A stretch of 64,000 nt of DNA from Lachnospiraceae bacterium (GTDB taxonomy: Bacteria; Bacillota; Clostridia; Lachnospirales; Lachnospiraceae). Both the position numbers and the translations under genes were made by a program. Below are positions 43,770 to 52,801 of the stretch, in pieces (position 1 is the first letter of the stretch; each line of letters begins with the position of its first letter). The stretch spans positions 62,001 to 126,000 of the forward strand of contig CAJTBF010000010.1 of the NCBI GenBank assembly GCA_910574195.1. Direction: 5' to 3'. The notes under the pieces are model-generated. The model saw nothing but the letters and a program-made list of their open reading frames with translations, searched no databases and had not been told where the DNA came from.

Positions 43770-44632
43770 TATTCCCGATATTCGCTGGGCGTCATATGGG
43801 TGGAACGTTCGAATGCCCGTAAAAAAGTCAGTGTGGTGTTAAAGCCCACCATATTTGCGATGGAGGTTACAGAAAGTTTGGAATAGGCCAGGAGTTCTTT
43901 GGATTTATTGATCCGGAATTCATTGACGTATTGATGGACTGTAACCTTCATCTGCTGTTTGAAGATCTTGCAGAAATAGTATTTGGAAAAGCCGATCTGA
44001 CTGCAGATGGTATTGACAGAAAGATCATTTTTATAATTTTCGGATATATATTTTAAAGCGGTGTTCACCACAGTCTCCTGCGCAGGAGTCAATTCTTTGA
44101 TGCGTTTGACGCCATAGGACAGGTCATAAAGAGAAGTAAAAATATTCTGGAGAAGCTGGGAGGCGTGCAGATACTTCCAGGTGTCATTCATTTCTTCATT
44201 CATTTCAGAGAACACTTCGAATAATTCCATAAAATAATCCAGAACATTGGTAAAAGGATTACTCAGAATAATGTTATTCTGGGTACGGATCAGATTGTAA
44301 AAAAGCTTTGCATGGCTGCCCCCGATGATACAGTAATAAAAACGCCATTCTTTGGATACCCGGGTAAAGGTCATCGGAGTATTGCACGCAGTGGTAACGA
44401 CAGCGTCGGGCTGAAGATATTGGGTGTTTTTATTTTTGGTATAACGGACGGTTCCTTCCAGAGAGTAGAGAAGGAGATATTCGTTGTAACGGTTTTTTTT
44501 ACCAAACACAATCTTTTTTTCCTGGCAATAGCCGCATTCATGAACGGTAAAGGGAAAGGATTCTGCCAATGGATTCGTGGAAATGATTTTGATGTCATAT
44601 TCTTCAGGAAATAATCTTTTTGGGGATTGCAT
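43763..44632 (-). CDS. AraC-family transcriptional regulator
   Basis: A 289-residue regulator: N-terminal cupin-like sensing domain (about 1-150, VHECGYCQEKKIVFGKKNR and TYTKNKN-type beta region) and a C-terminal double helix-turn-helix (about 185-287) with NDLSVNTICSQIGFSKYYF and KLSVTSIANMVGFNTTLTF, then RSTHMTPSEYREYY. The ATG at 44632 follows GGAGGT; an ATG at 44743 lies inside the promoter region. It is divergent from the sugar ABC importer operon and probably activates it when sugar is present. Confidence 0.88.
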   Translation of the reverse strand: MQSPKRLFPEEYDIKIISTNPLAESFPFTVHECGYCQEKKIVFGKKNRYNEYLLLYSLEGTVRYTKNKNTQYLQPDAVVTTACNTPMTFTRVSKEWRFYYCIIGGSHAKLFYNLIRTQNNIILSNPFTNVLDYFMELFEVFSEMNEEMNDTWKYLHASQLLQNIFTSLYDLSYGVKRIKELTPAQETVVNTALKYISENYKNDLSVNTICSQIGFSKYYFCKIFKQQMKVTVHQYVNEFRINKSKELLAYSKLSVTSIANMVGFNTTLTFLRAFERSTHMTPSEYREYY

Positions 44633-44690
44633 GTCTCGAATTACCTCCGGTATCAAAGTAAGCTGTAATGTGATCCTCTCCAAAAAGGAG

Positions 44691-44740
44691 AAAACGCGTT
44701 TTAACTTTCCTATCATAGCATGAATATAGGTGAATGTAAA
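44691..44740 (-). promoter_or_regulatory. Promoter and palindrome of the AraC gene
   Basis: On the minus strand TTTACA (44740-44735), 17-base spacer, TATGAT (44717-44712). The perfect 12-bp palindrome AAAACGCGTTTT (44691-44702) lies at the expected start of transcription and could be an operator. The rest of the 358-base gap 44633-44990 is AT-rich and gene-free. Confidence 0.55.
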
Positions 44741-44908
44741 CAAACCGGAAAATGAAAAAATATGTCAAAATAGAAAGAATACCAGAAATCATTTTCAGAG
44801 AAAATGTAGGCTTGTAAAAAAAACACAAAAAGAGGAACAAAAAATGGATAAAAAGTAACAAATAGTTTAAAATGACAAATAATGATAGTGAAAAAACAAT
44901 TTATGATA

Positions 44909-44937
44909 TTGAATAATATGGTAAAACTAGCAATACT
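44909..44937 (+). promoter_or_regulatory. Weak promoter candidate of the ABC importer operon
   Basis: TTGAAT (44909-44914), 17-base spacer, AATACT (44932-44937). The match is weak, as expected for an activator-dependent promoter under AraC control. Confidence 0.3.
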
Positions 44938-44990
44938 AGACACATAGACAGGCAGCAAGGTAACAAGAAAAGAGAGAAAGGGGAAACAAG

Positions 44991-46496
44991 ATGAGCGATT
45001 ATATCTTGGAGCTGAAAGATGTAGTAAAAACTTTCGGCGGAGTCACTGCTCTGAATGGTGTACAGTTTCAATTGAAACAAGGTGAGATCCATGCTCTGAT
45101 GGGTGAAAATGGAGCCGGGAAATCTACTTTCATAAAAGTAATCACAGGAGTACATCAGCCGGACAGTGGGATGATGCTGTTAGAAGGTGAAAAAATTACG
45201 CTTCGTTCAACAGAAGATTCTGCCAAATTGGGAATTGCGGCAATTTATCAGCATGTTACGGCATTTCCGGATCTGTCGGTGACAGAGAACATTTTTATGG
45301 GGCAGGAGATCAAGAACAAGCTGGGAATTTATAATTGGAAGCTGATGACGAAACGGGCAAAGGAACTGATTGAACCTTTGAGTAAGAATATTGACGTATC
45401 GAAGCCGATGAGTACACTTTCTGTTGCGCAGCAGCAGTTGGTGGAGATTGCCAAGGCACTGTCCAGGGATGCACGGATTCTGATCATGGATGAACCTACG
45501 GCCTCCCTTTCCAGAAGAGAATGCGAGGAGTTGTATCAGATTACGGAACGTCTGCGGGACGACGGGGTTTCCATTATCTTCATTACACATAAGTTTGAGG
45601 ATATGTACAGACTGGCCACCAGAGTAACCGTATTCCGTGATTCACAATACATAGGCGCATGGGATGTGGATAAGATTTCCAACCAGAAATTGATCGCCGC
45701 GATGGTAGGACGTGAGTTGACACAGATGTATCCGGAAAAAAGTGCGAAGATCGGTGACGTCGTATTAAAGGTAAACGATATTTCCAAAGAAGGATATTTT
45801 AAAAATGTATCGTTTGATGTACGCAAAGGAGAGATTCTTGCACTGACAGGTCTGGTAGGCGCTGGCCGTACAGAAGTCTGCCAGAATATTTTCGGAATTA
45901 TGACGCCGGATGCCGGCAGCTTTGAGCTGGAGGGACAGACCGTACAGATCAAAAGCCCGATTGACGCGCTGAAATACGGGATCGGCCTGCTTCCGGAAGA
46001 CAGACAGACCCAGGGATTGATCAATGAACTTCCCATTTATCAGAATGTGTCTTCTGCGGACATGGGGAAGTTTGTAAAGGGCGGAAAACTGGATGTTTCT
46101 GCGGAGGAACAAAAGGCAATTGAGCTGTGTCAGAAGATTCAGCTGAAGGCAAAGGACATCAGTGCACCGCCGTCCTCTTTGTCGGGTGGAAATCAGCAGA
46201 AAGTTGTATTTGCAAAACTTCTGAACTGTGACCTGAAGGTACTCATTCTGGATGAGCCTACCAAAGGAATTGACGTAGGAGCGAAGTATTCGATCTATGA
46301 GATTATGAATGAGCTGACTGCCAACGGATATGCCATCATTATGGTATCTTCGGAGATGCCGGAAGTGCTGGGTATGGCGGACCGGATCGTGGTAATGAGA
46401 AACGGACGGGTCGCAGGGCAGTTTGAGGCAGAGGGAACCACACAGGAGATGATTCTGGAAGCTTCCTTGAAACAAGAAGAGGGAAGGGAGAACTAA
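44991..46496 (+). CDS. Sugar ABC transporter ATP-binding protein (RbsA/MglA/LsrA type)
   Basis: A 501-residue protein with two ATP-binding cassettes. The first has Walker A GENGAGKST (about 40), signature LSVAQQQL and Walker B LIMDEPTASLS. The second has a degenerate Walker A (LVGAGRTEV), signature LSGGNQQK and Walker B LILDEPTKGIDV, as is usual in this family. It energises import by the two permeases encoded directly downstream (2-base gap). The gene order ATPase, permease, permease, binding protein matches the LsrACDB and rhamnose-type importers. Confidence 0.93.
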   Translation: MSDYILELKDVVKTFGGVTALNGVQFQLKQGEIHALMGENGAGKSTFIKVITGVHQPDSGMMLLEGEKITLRSTEDSAKLGIAAIYQHVTAFPDLSVTENIFMGQEIKNKLGIYNWKLMTKRAKELIEPLSKNIDVSKPMSTLSVAQQQLVEIAKALSRDARILIMDEPTASLSRRECEELYQITERLRDDGVSIIFITHKFEDMYRLATRVTVFRDSQYIGAWDVDKISNQKLIAAMVGRELTQMYPEKSAKIGDVVLKVNDISKEGYFKNVSFDVRKGEILALTGLVGAGRTEVCQNIFGIMTPDAGSFELEGQTVQIKSPIDALKYGIGLLPEDRQTQGLINELPIYQNVSSADMGKFVKGGKLDVSAEEQKAIELCQKIQLKAKDISAPPSSLSGGNQQKVVFAKLLNCDLKVLILDEPTKGIDVGAKYSIYEIMNELTANGYAIIMVSSEMPEVLGMADRIVVMRNGRVAGQFEAEGTTQEMILEASLKQEEGREN

Positions 46497-46498
46497 AA

Positions 46499-47509
46499 AT
46501 GGAAAATGCAAAGAATAAATCCTTTGTTGGAAAATTGACAGAGAGCAGAAACTTTGGTCTGGTTCTCGGACTGATTGTTCTTCTGCTTGTGGCGGCTGTA
46601 ATTACACCGTCCATGTATTCGCTTAATTCCATCATCAGTATGCTTCAGAACAATGCGGTTTACGGACTGCTTGCAATCGGAGAGATGATGGTGATTATTA
46701 CGGCAGGTATTGACATTTCCATCGGTGCCACATTGTCCCTGGTGGGGGTTGTGTGCTGCCGGCTGATGGCCGAGAATCCGGGAGTACCGGGAGTGGTCTG
46801 GGTTCTTCTGGCTCTGGTACTGGGAGCATTGTGCGGAGCGTTTAACGGACTGATCGTAGGATACTTCAAGATGGTTCCCATGATTGCGACACTTGGTACC
46901 ATGTATATTTTCCGTGGTTTCTCTTTCCTGTTCAGCGGCGGGCAGTGGTGGTTTCCGCATCAGTTTACGGAAGGATATCAGGCGTTTGCCACGCTGCGGA
47001 TATTTGGAGTGGTTCCCAGTATTCTTGTGATTCTGGTTGTTGTGTTTATTCTGGCAGCGCTGTTCCTGGGGTATACGTCGAGAGGAAGAAGGATTTATGC
47101 CATCGGGACGAATAAGGAGTCGGCGCAGATTGCCGGTATCAAAGAAGAAAAGGTTACATTTCTCGCAATGACATTGTGCGGAATGCTGGCAGGCCTTTCC
47201 GGAATGCTTTACACGGCGAACTATGCCACATGTAGTTATGGAATCGGGGAAGGATATGAGATGACGGCCATTGCCATCTGTATTCTTGGCGGTGTCAGCA
47301 TTACCGGAGGAAAAGGAAAAGTAGACGGCGTAATCATCGGTTTTCTGATGATGGCGGTAATTACATATTTTATCAGTCTTCTGCCTGGCTTAAGTGTATG
47401 GTCCGATGCAATCCAGGGTGCCATCATCATTGCGGCAGTTGCCCTGAACAAATTTACAGAGCGCTCTGCTGAGAAGAGAGCACTGAAAGAAAGGAGTGCT
47501 TTGATCTAA
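46499..47509 (+). CDS. Sugar ABC transporter permease 1 (RbsC type)
   Basis: A 336-residue membrane protein with about 10 helices of the BPD_transp_2 (RbsC/LsrC) family: NAVYGLLAIGEMMVIITAGIDIS region (GEMMVIITAGIDISIGA), FNGLIVGYFKMVPMIATLGT, AIGTNKESAQIAGI and AICILGGVSITGGKGKV. It forms the channel with the second permease. Its stop overlaps the next start by one base, so the two are translationally coupled. Confidence 0.92.
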   Translation: MENAKNKSFVGKLTESRNFGLVLGLIVLLLVAAVITPSMYSLNSIISMLQNNAVYGLLAIGEMMVIITAGIDISIGATLSLVGVVCCRLMAENPGVPGVVWVLLALVLGALCGAFNGLIVGYFKMVPMIATLGTMYIFRGFSFLFSGGQWWFPHQFTEGYQAFATLRIFGVVPSILVILVVVFILAALFLGYTSRGRRIYAIGTNKESAQIAGIKEEKVTFLAMTLCGMLAGLSGMLYTANYATCSYGIGEGYEMTAIAICILGGVSITGGKGKVDGVIIGFLMMAVITYFISLLPGLSVWSDAIQGAIIIAAVALNKFTERSAEKRALKERSALI

Positions 47510-48777
47510 TGAGTGAGAATAAAAATACAGCACCTGCAAGAGATTTGACGGTAAAACAGGGCTTTAAATTATCAAAGTTTTTAGTAAGCTGGGAAATGGT
47601 ACTGGTATACATACTGCTTTTAATCAATCTTGTATTGATGGCTACCAGGACGAATCTTTATTTTTCGGGCGGGACCGTACAGTCGATCATTCAATCCGGA
47701 ATGGACGTGTGTCCGCTGGTTTTGGGAATGATTTTGATTCTGATGCTGGGTGATATTGATGTGTCGGTTGCGGCTACTATGATTTTTGCCTCCATGGCAA
47801 CCGGTCTTTGCTGTCAGGCAGGGATGCCGGCCATCGTAGGTGTGCTGGCCGGTCTTGTTGCCGGAGGATTGTGCGGGGCATTCAACGGATTCTTTGTGGC
47901 GTATGTCGGAATGCCGGCCGTTATTGTAACCATTGCGACGTCCATGCTGTTCCGTGGAATTGTAAAGATTGTACTGGATGTAAATGTGTTGAAGGTATTC
48001 CCGTCGTTCTACGTGACTATTGCATGGTCGAATATTGCCGGAATCCCGCTGGCATTGATTTTGTTCCTGGTGATGAGTGCAGGGTTCATTTTCCTGCTCC
48101 AGAAGTCCAAATTCGGAAGACAGCTTTATATCATCGGAAATAATGCGACCTGTGCGCAGTATTCCGGTATTGATGTAAAGAAGACCAAATTGATCGTGTT
48201 TATTTTGATGGGTGTAATGTGCGGTGTGGCTTCCATTTTCTTCGTAGGAAGAATGGGCGGCAGTGTTTCCTCTACGATGGGTACCGGTTATGAGATGACG
48301 GCCATTGCGATCTGTGTGTTGGGCGGTGTGTCCACCAACGGAGGAAAAGGAAAGGTATATGGTTCCGTAATTGCAACGCTGATCATGGCATTCTTAACTT
48401 ATACGCTGGGGCTTCTGGAAGTGGATGCCAACTCCAGAAAGATTGTGACCGGTTTTATTCTGATCATTGCGGTACTGATTCCGAATGTAAACAGACAGTT
48501 GATCGCCAATCTGAAACTGAAATTCATCTACAAAGGAAATAAGAACGTAGAAGCGCTGAATATCAAAACAGCGGAGGAAGTAAAGGCATTGAGGGCGGCG
48601 ATTGCAGAACTTCAGAAAGATAGTACTGTCAGTGATGCCGATAAGAGTGCGAAGATCAAAAAGAATGAGGAAAAGATCGTTTCGCTGCAGAAAAAGTGTA
48701 AAGAGCAGACGGCCGCATGGCTGGAAGAGCAGAGAGAAGACGAGAGAAAGGCAAAAGAGCGTTTCGCGGCAAAATAA
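47509..48777 (+). CDS. Sugar ABC transporter permease 2 (RbsC type) with C-terminal coiled-coil tail
   Basis: A 422-residue permease. Residues 1-340 match the first permease (LGMILILMLGDIDVSVA, FNGFFVAYVGMPAVIVTIAT, IGNNATCAQYSGI, AICVLGGVSTNGGKGKV). After the last helix a charged, probably helical tail of about 75 residues follows (EEVKALRAAIAELQKD, KNEEKIVSLQKKCKEQ, EQREDERKAKERF). The tail should lie in the cytoplasm, where the ATPase docks. Typical RbsC proteins end near residue 330, so the tail is an unusual addition. Confidence 0.9.
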   Translation: MSENKNTAPARDLTVKQGFKLSKFLVSWEMVLVYILLLINLVLMATRTNLYFSGGTVQSIIQSGMDVCPLVLGMILILMLGDIDVSVAATMIFASMATGLCCQAGMPAIVGVLAGLVAGGLCGAFNGFFVAYVGMPAVIVTIATSMLFRGIVKIVLDVNVLKVFPSFYVTIAWSNIAGIPLALILFLVMSAGFIFLLQKSKFGRQLYIIGNNATCAQYSGIDVKKTKLIVFILMGVMCGVASIFFVGRMGGSVSSTMGTGYEMTAIAICVLGGVSTNGGKGKVYGSVIATLIMAFLTYTLGLLEVDANSRKIVTGFILIIAVLIPNVNRQLIANLKLKFIYKGNKNVEALNIKTAEEVKALRAAIAELQKDSTVSDADKSAKIKKNEEKIVSLQKKCKEQTAAWLEEQREDERKAKERFAAK

Positions 48778-48841
48778 AATTCCATATGTTATAAGCAGCA
48801 AAGGGCTGTTTATATATAATTTATAAAAGGAGGAACGTAGT

Positions 48842-50035
48842 ATGAAAAACTGGAAAAAACTGGTAGCGCTCGGACTGAGTGCAATGATGCTCGCTTCTAT
48901 GGTAGGATGCAGCACCACAGAGTCCACAGGAGGAGCTGAGGGCGGAAGCGCGGAAGGCGAAGAAGCAGCTCCGGCCGCATCAGGCGATGGGGAATCTATG
49001 GAGGGAACCCATGTATTTATGTTCAAATCCACCGGAAACTCTTTCGGAGATTTGATGTTCGAAGGATTCGAAGAGTACATGGAAGCAAAGGGAGAGAAGA
49101 CCGCATATAAGAGCCCTGCCGAGACGACTGTACAGGCACAGGTTAATATGCTGGACGAGCTGATTACGCAGAATGTAGCGTCTATCACAATTTCCACAAA
49201 CGGAGACGCAGGTTATGACGAAGTGTTCAAGAGAGCACAGGAAAAAGGAATTCCGATCGTATCTGTAGACTCTGAAGCAAACCCGGAATATCGTATCTGC
49301 CATACCAATCAGGCTGAGACTGCTGATATCGGTTCTTACCTTGTACAGGCAGCGGTATTGATTACTCTGGGAATCGACTATCCTGGCGACGGCAAGATGG
49401 AAGATACGCTGAAAGAAGAACTTCCGAATTATTCAGGCGACGAAATTAAACTTGGTGTTCTTTCCGCATCCATTGATACACCGGTTCAGAACAGCTGGAT
49501 CGCTGCGATGGAAGAAGAATTGACAAAAGATTTCTATGCAGGAAAGGTAAGCCCGGAACTTGACAAGAAGTATGGTAACGATGACCTGACAGAGTCCACC
49601 ACACAGGCAAATGCATTCATCGCAGAGAATTCTGTTGATTGTATCATTTCCCCGACCACAGTTGGTATCGCAGCAGCAGGACAGGCTTTGAAGTCCTCCA
49701 ACAGCGAGATCATGCTGACAGGTCTTGGACTTCCGTCCGAAATGCAGTCCTTCATGCCGGGATCCGCAGATGACGATGCATTCGAGTCCGTATGTCCGTA
49801 CATGATGCTGTGGGATGTAATTCATCTGGGAGCAGTTGCAGGCGCGGCTACTTACGCAGCAGTAAACGATGGATTTGACGGAGCAGCAGGCTCTTCCTTC
49901 GAGATGGACGCATTCCGCGATTATGAAGCAGAATCTTATGAAGCATATGAGAGCGGAGACGGCACGGCAGTTCTTGCAGGAACACCTTACATCTTCTACA
50001 AAGACAACATGGCTGAGTGGATTGGCGTTCTGTAA
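48842..50035 (+). CDS. Sugar-binding lipoprotein (LsrB/RhaS-like periplasmic-binding fold)
   Basis: A 397-residue exported lipoprotein. The signal peptide ends in a lipobox MLASMVGC with lipid-bearing Cys23, followed by a Gly/Glu/Ala linker. The binding domain (about 55-397) has FMFKSTGNSFGDLMFEGF, DELITQNVASITISTNG and IPIVSVDSEAN, the pattern of LsrB/RhaS-type proteins for AI-2, rhamnose and similar sugars. It captures the substrate for the importer. AAAGGAGG precedes the ATG. Its placement last in the importer operon, followed by a terminator, is typical. The sugar is not determined; L-xylulose-like or deoxy sugars fit the neighbours. Confidence 0.9.
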   Translation: MKNWKKLVALGLSAMMLASMVGCSTTESTGGAEGGSAEGEEAAPAASGDGESMEGTHVFMFKSTGNSFGDLMFEGFEEYMEAKGEKTAYKSPAETTVQAQVNMLDELITQNVASITISTNGDAGYDEVFKRAQEKGIPIVSVDSEANPEYRICHTNQAETADIGSYLVQAAVLITLGIDYPGDGKMEDTLKEELPNYSGDEIKLGVLSASIDTPVQNSWIAAMEEELTKDFYAGKVSPELDKKYGNDDLTESTTQANAFIAENSVDCIISPTTVGIAAAGQALKSSNSEIMLTGLGLPSEMQSFMPGSADDDAFESVCPYMMLWDVIHLGAVAGAATYAAVNDGFDGAAGSSFEMDAFRDYEAESYEAYESGDGTAVLAGTPYIFYKDNMAEWIGVL

Positions 50036-50088
50036 GATTTTGATGTAAATCTCGCAGGAGCCGGGGAAGCAGGCAGGATGAAGAGATC

Positions 50089-50177
50089 TTTCACCATGTC
50101 TGGTGAAAGGTGATCGTCCCGGCGATACCGGTTTCGGAAAAGAAAGGGAATCCCATAACAGGGGTTCTCTTTTTTTG
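50089..50177 (+). terminator. Stem-loop and intrinsic terminator after the binding-protein gene
   Basis: A perfect stem TTTCACCA/TGGTGAAA with a 4-base loop (50089-50108) is followed by a second hairpin, GGAATCCC with GGGGTTCT, and a run of T (50139-50177). It ends the importer operon. Partial read-through into the kinase gene is possible. Confidence 0.65.
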
Positions 50178-50197
50178 AAATCCGGTTAGAAAAGTAT

Positions 50198-50226
50198 TTG
50201 CAGAAACAGGCGGAACCGTATAGAAT
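50198..50226 (+). promoter_or_regulatory. Promoter candidate of the kinase-epimerase unit
   Basis: TTGCAG (50198-50203), 17-base spacer, TAGAAT (50221-50226), about 105 bases before the kinase ATG and downstream of the importer terminator. Confidence 0.5.
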
Positions 50227-50331
50227 AAAAGAAAAAGAGTGGAGCAGAAGCGCAGATATAAGAGAATGGCGCATCGTATGTGCCCATATTTGCGGAAGAT
50301 GTGAGAGGATCTCAGAAACAGGAGGTGGAAC

Positions 50332-51846
50332 ATGAAATATTTGATGGGAATTGATAATGGGGGTACGTTTTCAAAAGCGGCGATTTTTGATGAGAACGGA
50401 ACGCAGATTTCCGTTGCCAGTGTACCGACTGTGACAATTACACCAAAGCCGGGATATACAGAGCGGGATATGGAGGAATTGTGGCAGGTCAATGCGCAGG
50501 CGGTACGCCAGGCAATAGAGAAGAGCGGAATTGATCCAAAAGAGATTGCCGGGGTGTCCTTTTCCGGACATGGGAAAGGATTATATATGGTAGGATATGA
50601 CGGAAAGCCTTCCTATGCGGGAATTATTTCCACAGATGCCAGGGCGTGGTCCTACGTAAAAAAATGGAAAGAAGACAGGACGGCAGAGAAAGTTTATCAA
50701 AAGACATTTCAGGAGATCCTTGCCTGTCAGCCTGTCAGCATTCTGGCCTGGCTGAAAGATCATGAATCGGAAGTATTGGAACGTACACAATATATATTTG
50801 CAGTAAAAGATTATGTACGTTTCCGGATGACCGGGGAAGCTTTTGCAGAATATACGGATTTTTCAGGTGGAAATCTGGTAAATCTGACGACACATGCTTA
50901 CGATAAAGAGTTGCTGGAATACTTTGGACTTGGAGAAGTATATGAAAAGCTGCCTCCGCTGAAATATGCGGCGGAACTTTGCGGCTGCGTGACGAAAGAG
51001 GCGGCGGAACTGACGCATCTCTGTGAGGGAACGCCGGTGGCGGCGGGGATGTTTGATGTGAATGCCTGTGGGATTGCTTCCGGCCTGTCCGACGAGCGGC
51101 AGATGTGTATGGTGGCGGGAACATGGAGTATCAATGAATTTATTGCCAAAGAACCGGTGCTCAACGGTACGGTAGCATTGAATTCTATGTTTTGTATTCC
51201 GGGATACTATCTTATAGAGGAGAGCAGCCCCACTTCTGCGGGGAATATGGAGTGGTTTATCCGGAATTTGATGCAGAAGGAAAAGACGGAAGCAAAGGAA
51301 CAGGGCGGTTCCGTATATGATGTAACCAATGCATGGGTGGATTCTATTGAACCTCAGGATAACCAGATCATTTTCCTGCCGTTTTTGAACGGATCCAATG
51401 AGGATGCACTTGCCAAGGGGACATTCATCGGTTTGACTGCCTATCACAATAAAAAGCATATGCTGCGTGCCGTATATGAGGGAATTGTCTTCTCCCACCT
51501 TACCCATGTAAAAAAATTACTGCGAAACCGGGAAGTGCCGGAAAGTATTCGTCTCTCGGGAGGCGCGGCGAATTCCGATGTCTGGGTGCAGATTTTTGCA
51601 GACGCACTGCAGATTCCCATAGACGTAATTGAGGATAAAGAGCTGGGAGCACAGGGTGCCGCCATTTCTGCTGGGATTGCAGTGGGAGTGTATGCGGATT
51701 ACCAGGAGGCCATAGGAAAGACGGTACATATTACAAAGACAATACAGCCAAGACCGGCGTACCGGGAGATTTATGAGCAGAAGTACCAGACATACCGCCG
51801 GGTGATTGAGGGATTAAGCGGCGTATGGGAATGCTTTGAAAATTAA
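50332..51846 (+). CDS. lyxK: L-xylulose kinase-like FGGY carbohydrate kinase
   Basis: A 504-residue FGGY kinase. Phosphate loop GIDNGGTFSKAAIFD, then GYTERDMEELWQ, FSGHGKGLYM, EESSPTSAGNMEWF, FLPFLNGSNEDA, YEGIVFSHLTHVKKL and the nucleotide site LSGGAANSDVWVQIFAD. From memory, ERDM-ELWQ, EASPTSSGNLEWF and FLPFLYGSN are matching stretches of E. coli LyxK (L-xylulokinase). The next gene encodes a UlaE-type L-xylulose-5-phosphate 3-epimerase, which supports this call. No 4-epimerase (AraD/UlaF) is encoded next to it. GGAGGTGG precedes the ATG. Confidence 0.78.
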   Translation: MKYLMGIDNGGTFSKAAIFDENGTQISVASVPTVTITPKPGYTERDMEELWQVNAQAVRQAIEKSGIDPKEIAGVSFSGHGKGLYMVGYDGKPSYAGIISTDARAWSYVKKWKEDRTAEKVYQKTFQEILACQPVSILAWLKDHESEVLERTQYIFAVKDYVRFRMTGEAFAEYTDFSGGNLVNLTTHAYDKELLEYFGLGEVYEKLPPLKYAAELCGCVTKEAAELTHLCEGTPVAAGMFDVNACGIASGLSDERQMCMVAGTWSINEFIAKEPVLNGTVALNSMFCIPGYYLIEESSPTSAGNMEWFIRNLMQKEKTEAKEQGGSVYDVTNAWVDSIEPQDNQIIFLPFLNGSNEDALAKGTFIGLTAYHNKKHMLRAVYEGIVFSHLTHVKKLLRNREVPESIRLSGGAANSDVWVQIFADALQIPIDVIEDKELGAQGAAISAGIAVGVYADYQEAIGKTVHITKTIQPRPAYREIYEQKYQTYRRVIEGLSGVWECFEN

Positions 51847-51868
51847 AAAGCAAGGAGCAGTGGAAAAG

Positions 51869-52729
51869 ATGGAAAAACAGTATACTTTGGGATTATATGA
51901 AAAATCTATGCCCGCGGATTTAAGTTGGGAAGAGAAGCTATCGGAAGCGAAGGGAGCCGGTTTTGATTTTGTGGAGATCAGTATCGACGAGACGGATGCA
52001 AAGCTTTCCCGGCTGGATATGACAAAAGAGGAACGGCTGGAACTGGTAACACTGATGCAGAAGACAGGTGTGCCGATCCGTACCATGTGTCTGAGCGGGC
52101 ATCGTAAATATCCGCTTGGCAGCAGTCATCCGGAGACAGAAAAACGAGGGATGGAGATTATGGAAAAGGCCATCTGTCTGGCAGAAGATCTGGGGATTCG
52201 GATTATTCAGCTTGCAGGGTACGATGTGTATTATGAGCCGTCTACGTTGGAGACAAAGAAGCGGTTTTTGAAAAACCTGAAAAAAGCTGCGGAGATGGCT
52301 GCAAAGGCAGGCGTTTTGCTGGGATTTGAGACAATGGAGAACGAATTCATGAATACGGTGGAAAAGGCCATGAAGTATGTCACATTAACAGGTTCTTCCT
52401 ATCTGCACGTATATCCGGATATCGGCAACATCACCAATGCAGCGAAAAGCTATGAGAACGATGTACTGGAAGATCTGGAACTGGGGAGAGGGCACATTGT
52501 GGCAATGCACTTAAAAGAAACCGTTCCCGGAAAATTCCGGGAGATCCCCTTTGGCACCGGACATGTGGATTTTGAAAGTGCGGTGTCCAAAGCATGGGAT
52601 CTGGGAGTACGCAAATTTGTGACAGAGTTCTGGTATACAGGAAATCCGGCATGGCGGGAAGATTTGAAGTTTGCCAACGGGATGTTTACAAAACTTCTCT
52701 CCAGGGCGGCGGGAGAAGCGGCAAATTGA
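51869..52729 (+). CDS. ulaE: L-xylulose-5-phosphate 3-epimerase (UlaE/SgbU type)
   Basis: A 286-residue TIM barrel. From memory the UlaE/SgbU pattern is clear: LGLYEKSMP, FDFVEISIDETDAKLSRLD, MCLSGHRKYPLGS, IIQLAGYDVYYE, YPDIGN and PFGTGHVDFE. The metal ligands expected are Glu in FETMENEF, Asp in YPDIGN, His in HIVAMHLKET and Glu in VTEFWYTG. It would turn L-xylulose-5-phosphate into L-ribulose-5-phosphate. The ATG at 51869 lies 11 bases after AAGGAG; a GTG at 51860 is too close to that site. It starts 22 bases after the kinase stop. Confidence 0.85.
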   Translation: MEKQYTLGLYEKSMPADLSWEEKLSEAKGAGFDFVEISIDETDAKLSRLDMTKEERLELVTLMQKTGVPIRTMCLSGHRKYPLGSSHPETEKRGMEIMEKAICLAEDLGIRIIQLAGYDVYYEPSTLETKKRFLKNLKKAAEMAAKAGVLLGFETMENEFMNTVEKAMKYVTLTGSSYLHVYPDIGNITNAAKSYENDVLEDLELGRGHIVAMHLKETVPGKFREIPFGTGHVDFESAVSKAWDLGVRKFVTEFWYTGNPAWREDLKFANGMFTKLLSRAAGEAAN

Positions 52730-52801
52730 GAGAAAAATAAAATGACATATGATATCAGATATCAGGGGTAACACAGTGAGGGGCTATTTTGCGATAGCCT
52801 C

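Noticed and set aside
44991-50035. Assignment as a true AI-2 (Lsr) importer
   Set aside because: Gene order fits, but LsrF, LsrG and LsrR homologues are absent; rhamnose- and other pentose-type importers share the same order.
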